Origin: Tissierellia bacterium
Lineage (GTDB): Bacteria > Bacillota > Clostridia > Tissierellales > Dethiosulfatibacteraceae
Assembly: GCA_007116605.1 (NCBI GenBank)
Contig: SKID01000029.1
Location: forward strand, 1 to 5,554
Length of the DNA stretch: 5,554 bases
Reading direction: 5' to 3'
The position numbers were made by a program, and so were the translations under genes. This document shows, piece after piece, positions 4,958 through 5,554 of the stretch. The stretch's first letter is position 1, and each line of letters begins with the position of its first letter. Under the pieces are notes generated by a model, which worked only from the letters and a program-made list of their open reading frames with translations, made no database searches and was not told where the DNA came from.

Positions 4958-5554
4958 CTAATCTTTCAGTCTTGGATCAAGAGCATCTCTTAAACCATCC
5001 CCAAGAAGATTAAATGCTAATACTGTAATCATGATGGCAACACCCGGAAATGTAGCCATCCACCAAGCATCTCTTAAAAAACGTCTGCCATCAGACAGTA
5101 ACGTTCCCCACTCAGGTGTAGGAGGTTGGGCACCTAACCCTAAAAAGCTAAGTCCAGATGCAATAACGATGGCTGCACCCATTCTCAAGGTAGCTTGTAC
5201 TAAAACAGGGGCAAAAGAGTTAGGCCAAATATGTTTTACTATTATTCTTATATCTGATGCTCCTAAACATTCAGCTGCTTCTATATATTCATTTCCTTTA
5301 GTCGATAAAACAGAAGCTCTCACCAACCTTGCAAACTGTGGAATCGATGCTATACCCACAGCTATCATCAGATTGTAGAGTGATGGTCCAAGTGCACTGA
5401 CTAAAGCAATAGCTAACAATAAGCCGGGGATAGCTAAAATAATATCAATAAAACGCATAATGAGATTATCAATTCTACCGCCATAATATCCTGCAACAGA
5501 CCCTAAAATTCCACCAAAAACAACCCCAATAGAAGTGGTCACAAAGCCTATCAC
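4958..5554 (-). CDS. dppC: Peptide ABC transporter permease, DppC/OppC type (partial, N-terminus missing)
   Basis: The C-terminal 199 codons, minus the stop, of an inner-membrane permease subunit of the peptide importer. It continues beyond the high-coordinate edge. The first codon in the window is GTG but is an internal valine within a membrane segment, not a start; about 80-110 residues are missing compared with usual DppC proteins. Seen: about five hydrophobic segments (roughly 2-22, 32-54, 59-72, 126-141, 164-186 of the visible part), the EAA loop that docks the ATPases (IEAAECLGASDIRIIVKHIW, 91-110), LSFLGLGAQPPTPEWG (135-150), and the family's typical end GDGLRDALDPRLKD. A DppB-type permease and a substrate-binding protein are expected upstream, outside the window. 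The symbol is family-level; OppC or AppC would describe it equally well. Confidence 0.92.
   Translation of the reverse strand: MIGFVTTSIGVVFGGILGSVAGYYGGRIDNLIMRFIDIILAIPGLLLAIALVSALGPSLYNLMIAVGIASIPQFARLVRASVLSTKGNEYIEAAECLGASDIRIIVKHIWPNSFAPVLVQATLRMGAAIVIASGLSFLGLGAQPPTPEWGTLLSDGRRFLRDAWWMATFPGVAIMITVLAFNLLGDGLRDALDPRLKD

Noticed and set aside
5031..5378. 115-codon open frame on the plus strand
   Set aside because: Antisense shadow of the permease gene, whose EAA loop and C-terminal motif are clear on the other strand.
5552..5554. GTG as a start codon for the permease
   Set aside because: It is at the window edge inside a hydrophobic segment, and DppC proteins are about 80-110 residues longer at the N-terminus. 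It is read as an internal Val.

Overview
The window looks like a low-GC Firmicute chromosome, most likely from Clostridia. The evidence is AT-rich DNA, strong AGGAGG-type ribosome binding sites, tightly packed genes and clostridial-looking protein sequences. No marker gene fixes the species. Every supported gene lies on the minus strand, so transcription runs from high to low coordinates.

From 5554 down to 951 there is one apparent operon, whose promoter lies outside the window. It holds the C-terminal part of a peptide ABC permease (dppC type), two peptide-transporter ATPases (dppD and dppF types), an M20D-type metal-dependent amidohydrolase, and a class I glutamine-amidotransferase-like hydrolase of the C26/PuuD family. 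The first four genes are 11 to 33 bp apart. The fifth follows a 140-bp gap filled by a structured repeat (copy C). A likely reading is that the transporter imports small peptides or acylated/gamma-glutamyl compounds, and the two cytoplasmic hydrolases cleave the amide bonds to release amino acids.

The stretch from 443 to 950 has no gene. Reading downward on the minus strand, it holds a weak branched inverted repeat ending in a T run (possible terminator, 831-899), a perfect 7-bp dyad (795-811) abutting the -35 of a good sigma-A-type promoter (766-794), then one full copy (B, about 561-687) and one truncated copy (A, about 471-547) of the same structured repeat, and finally a GGAGG ribosome binding site. 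From 442 to the window edge is the N-terminal part of an ABC exporter.

The most interesting feature is the roughly 130-nt repeat present three times in the same orientation. The two full copies keep a long 5' hairpin despite different stem sequences. All copies share a 3' hairpin of the CCCACTT-TAAG-AAGTGGG type. That architecture resembles the right end/omega-RNA region of IS200/IS605-TnpB elements, but no transposase or TnpB gene is present. Copies B and A would lie in the 5' leader of the exporter mRNA. Copy C bridges two operon genes and supplies the stop codon of the amidohydrolase.
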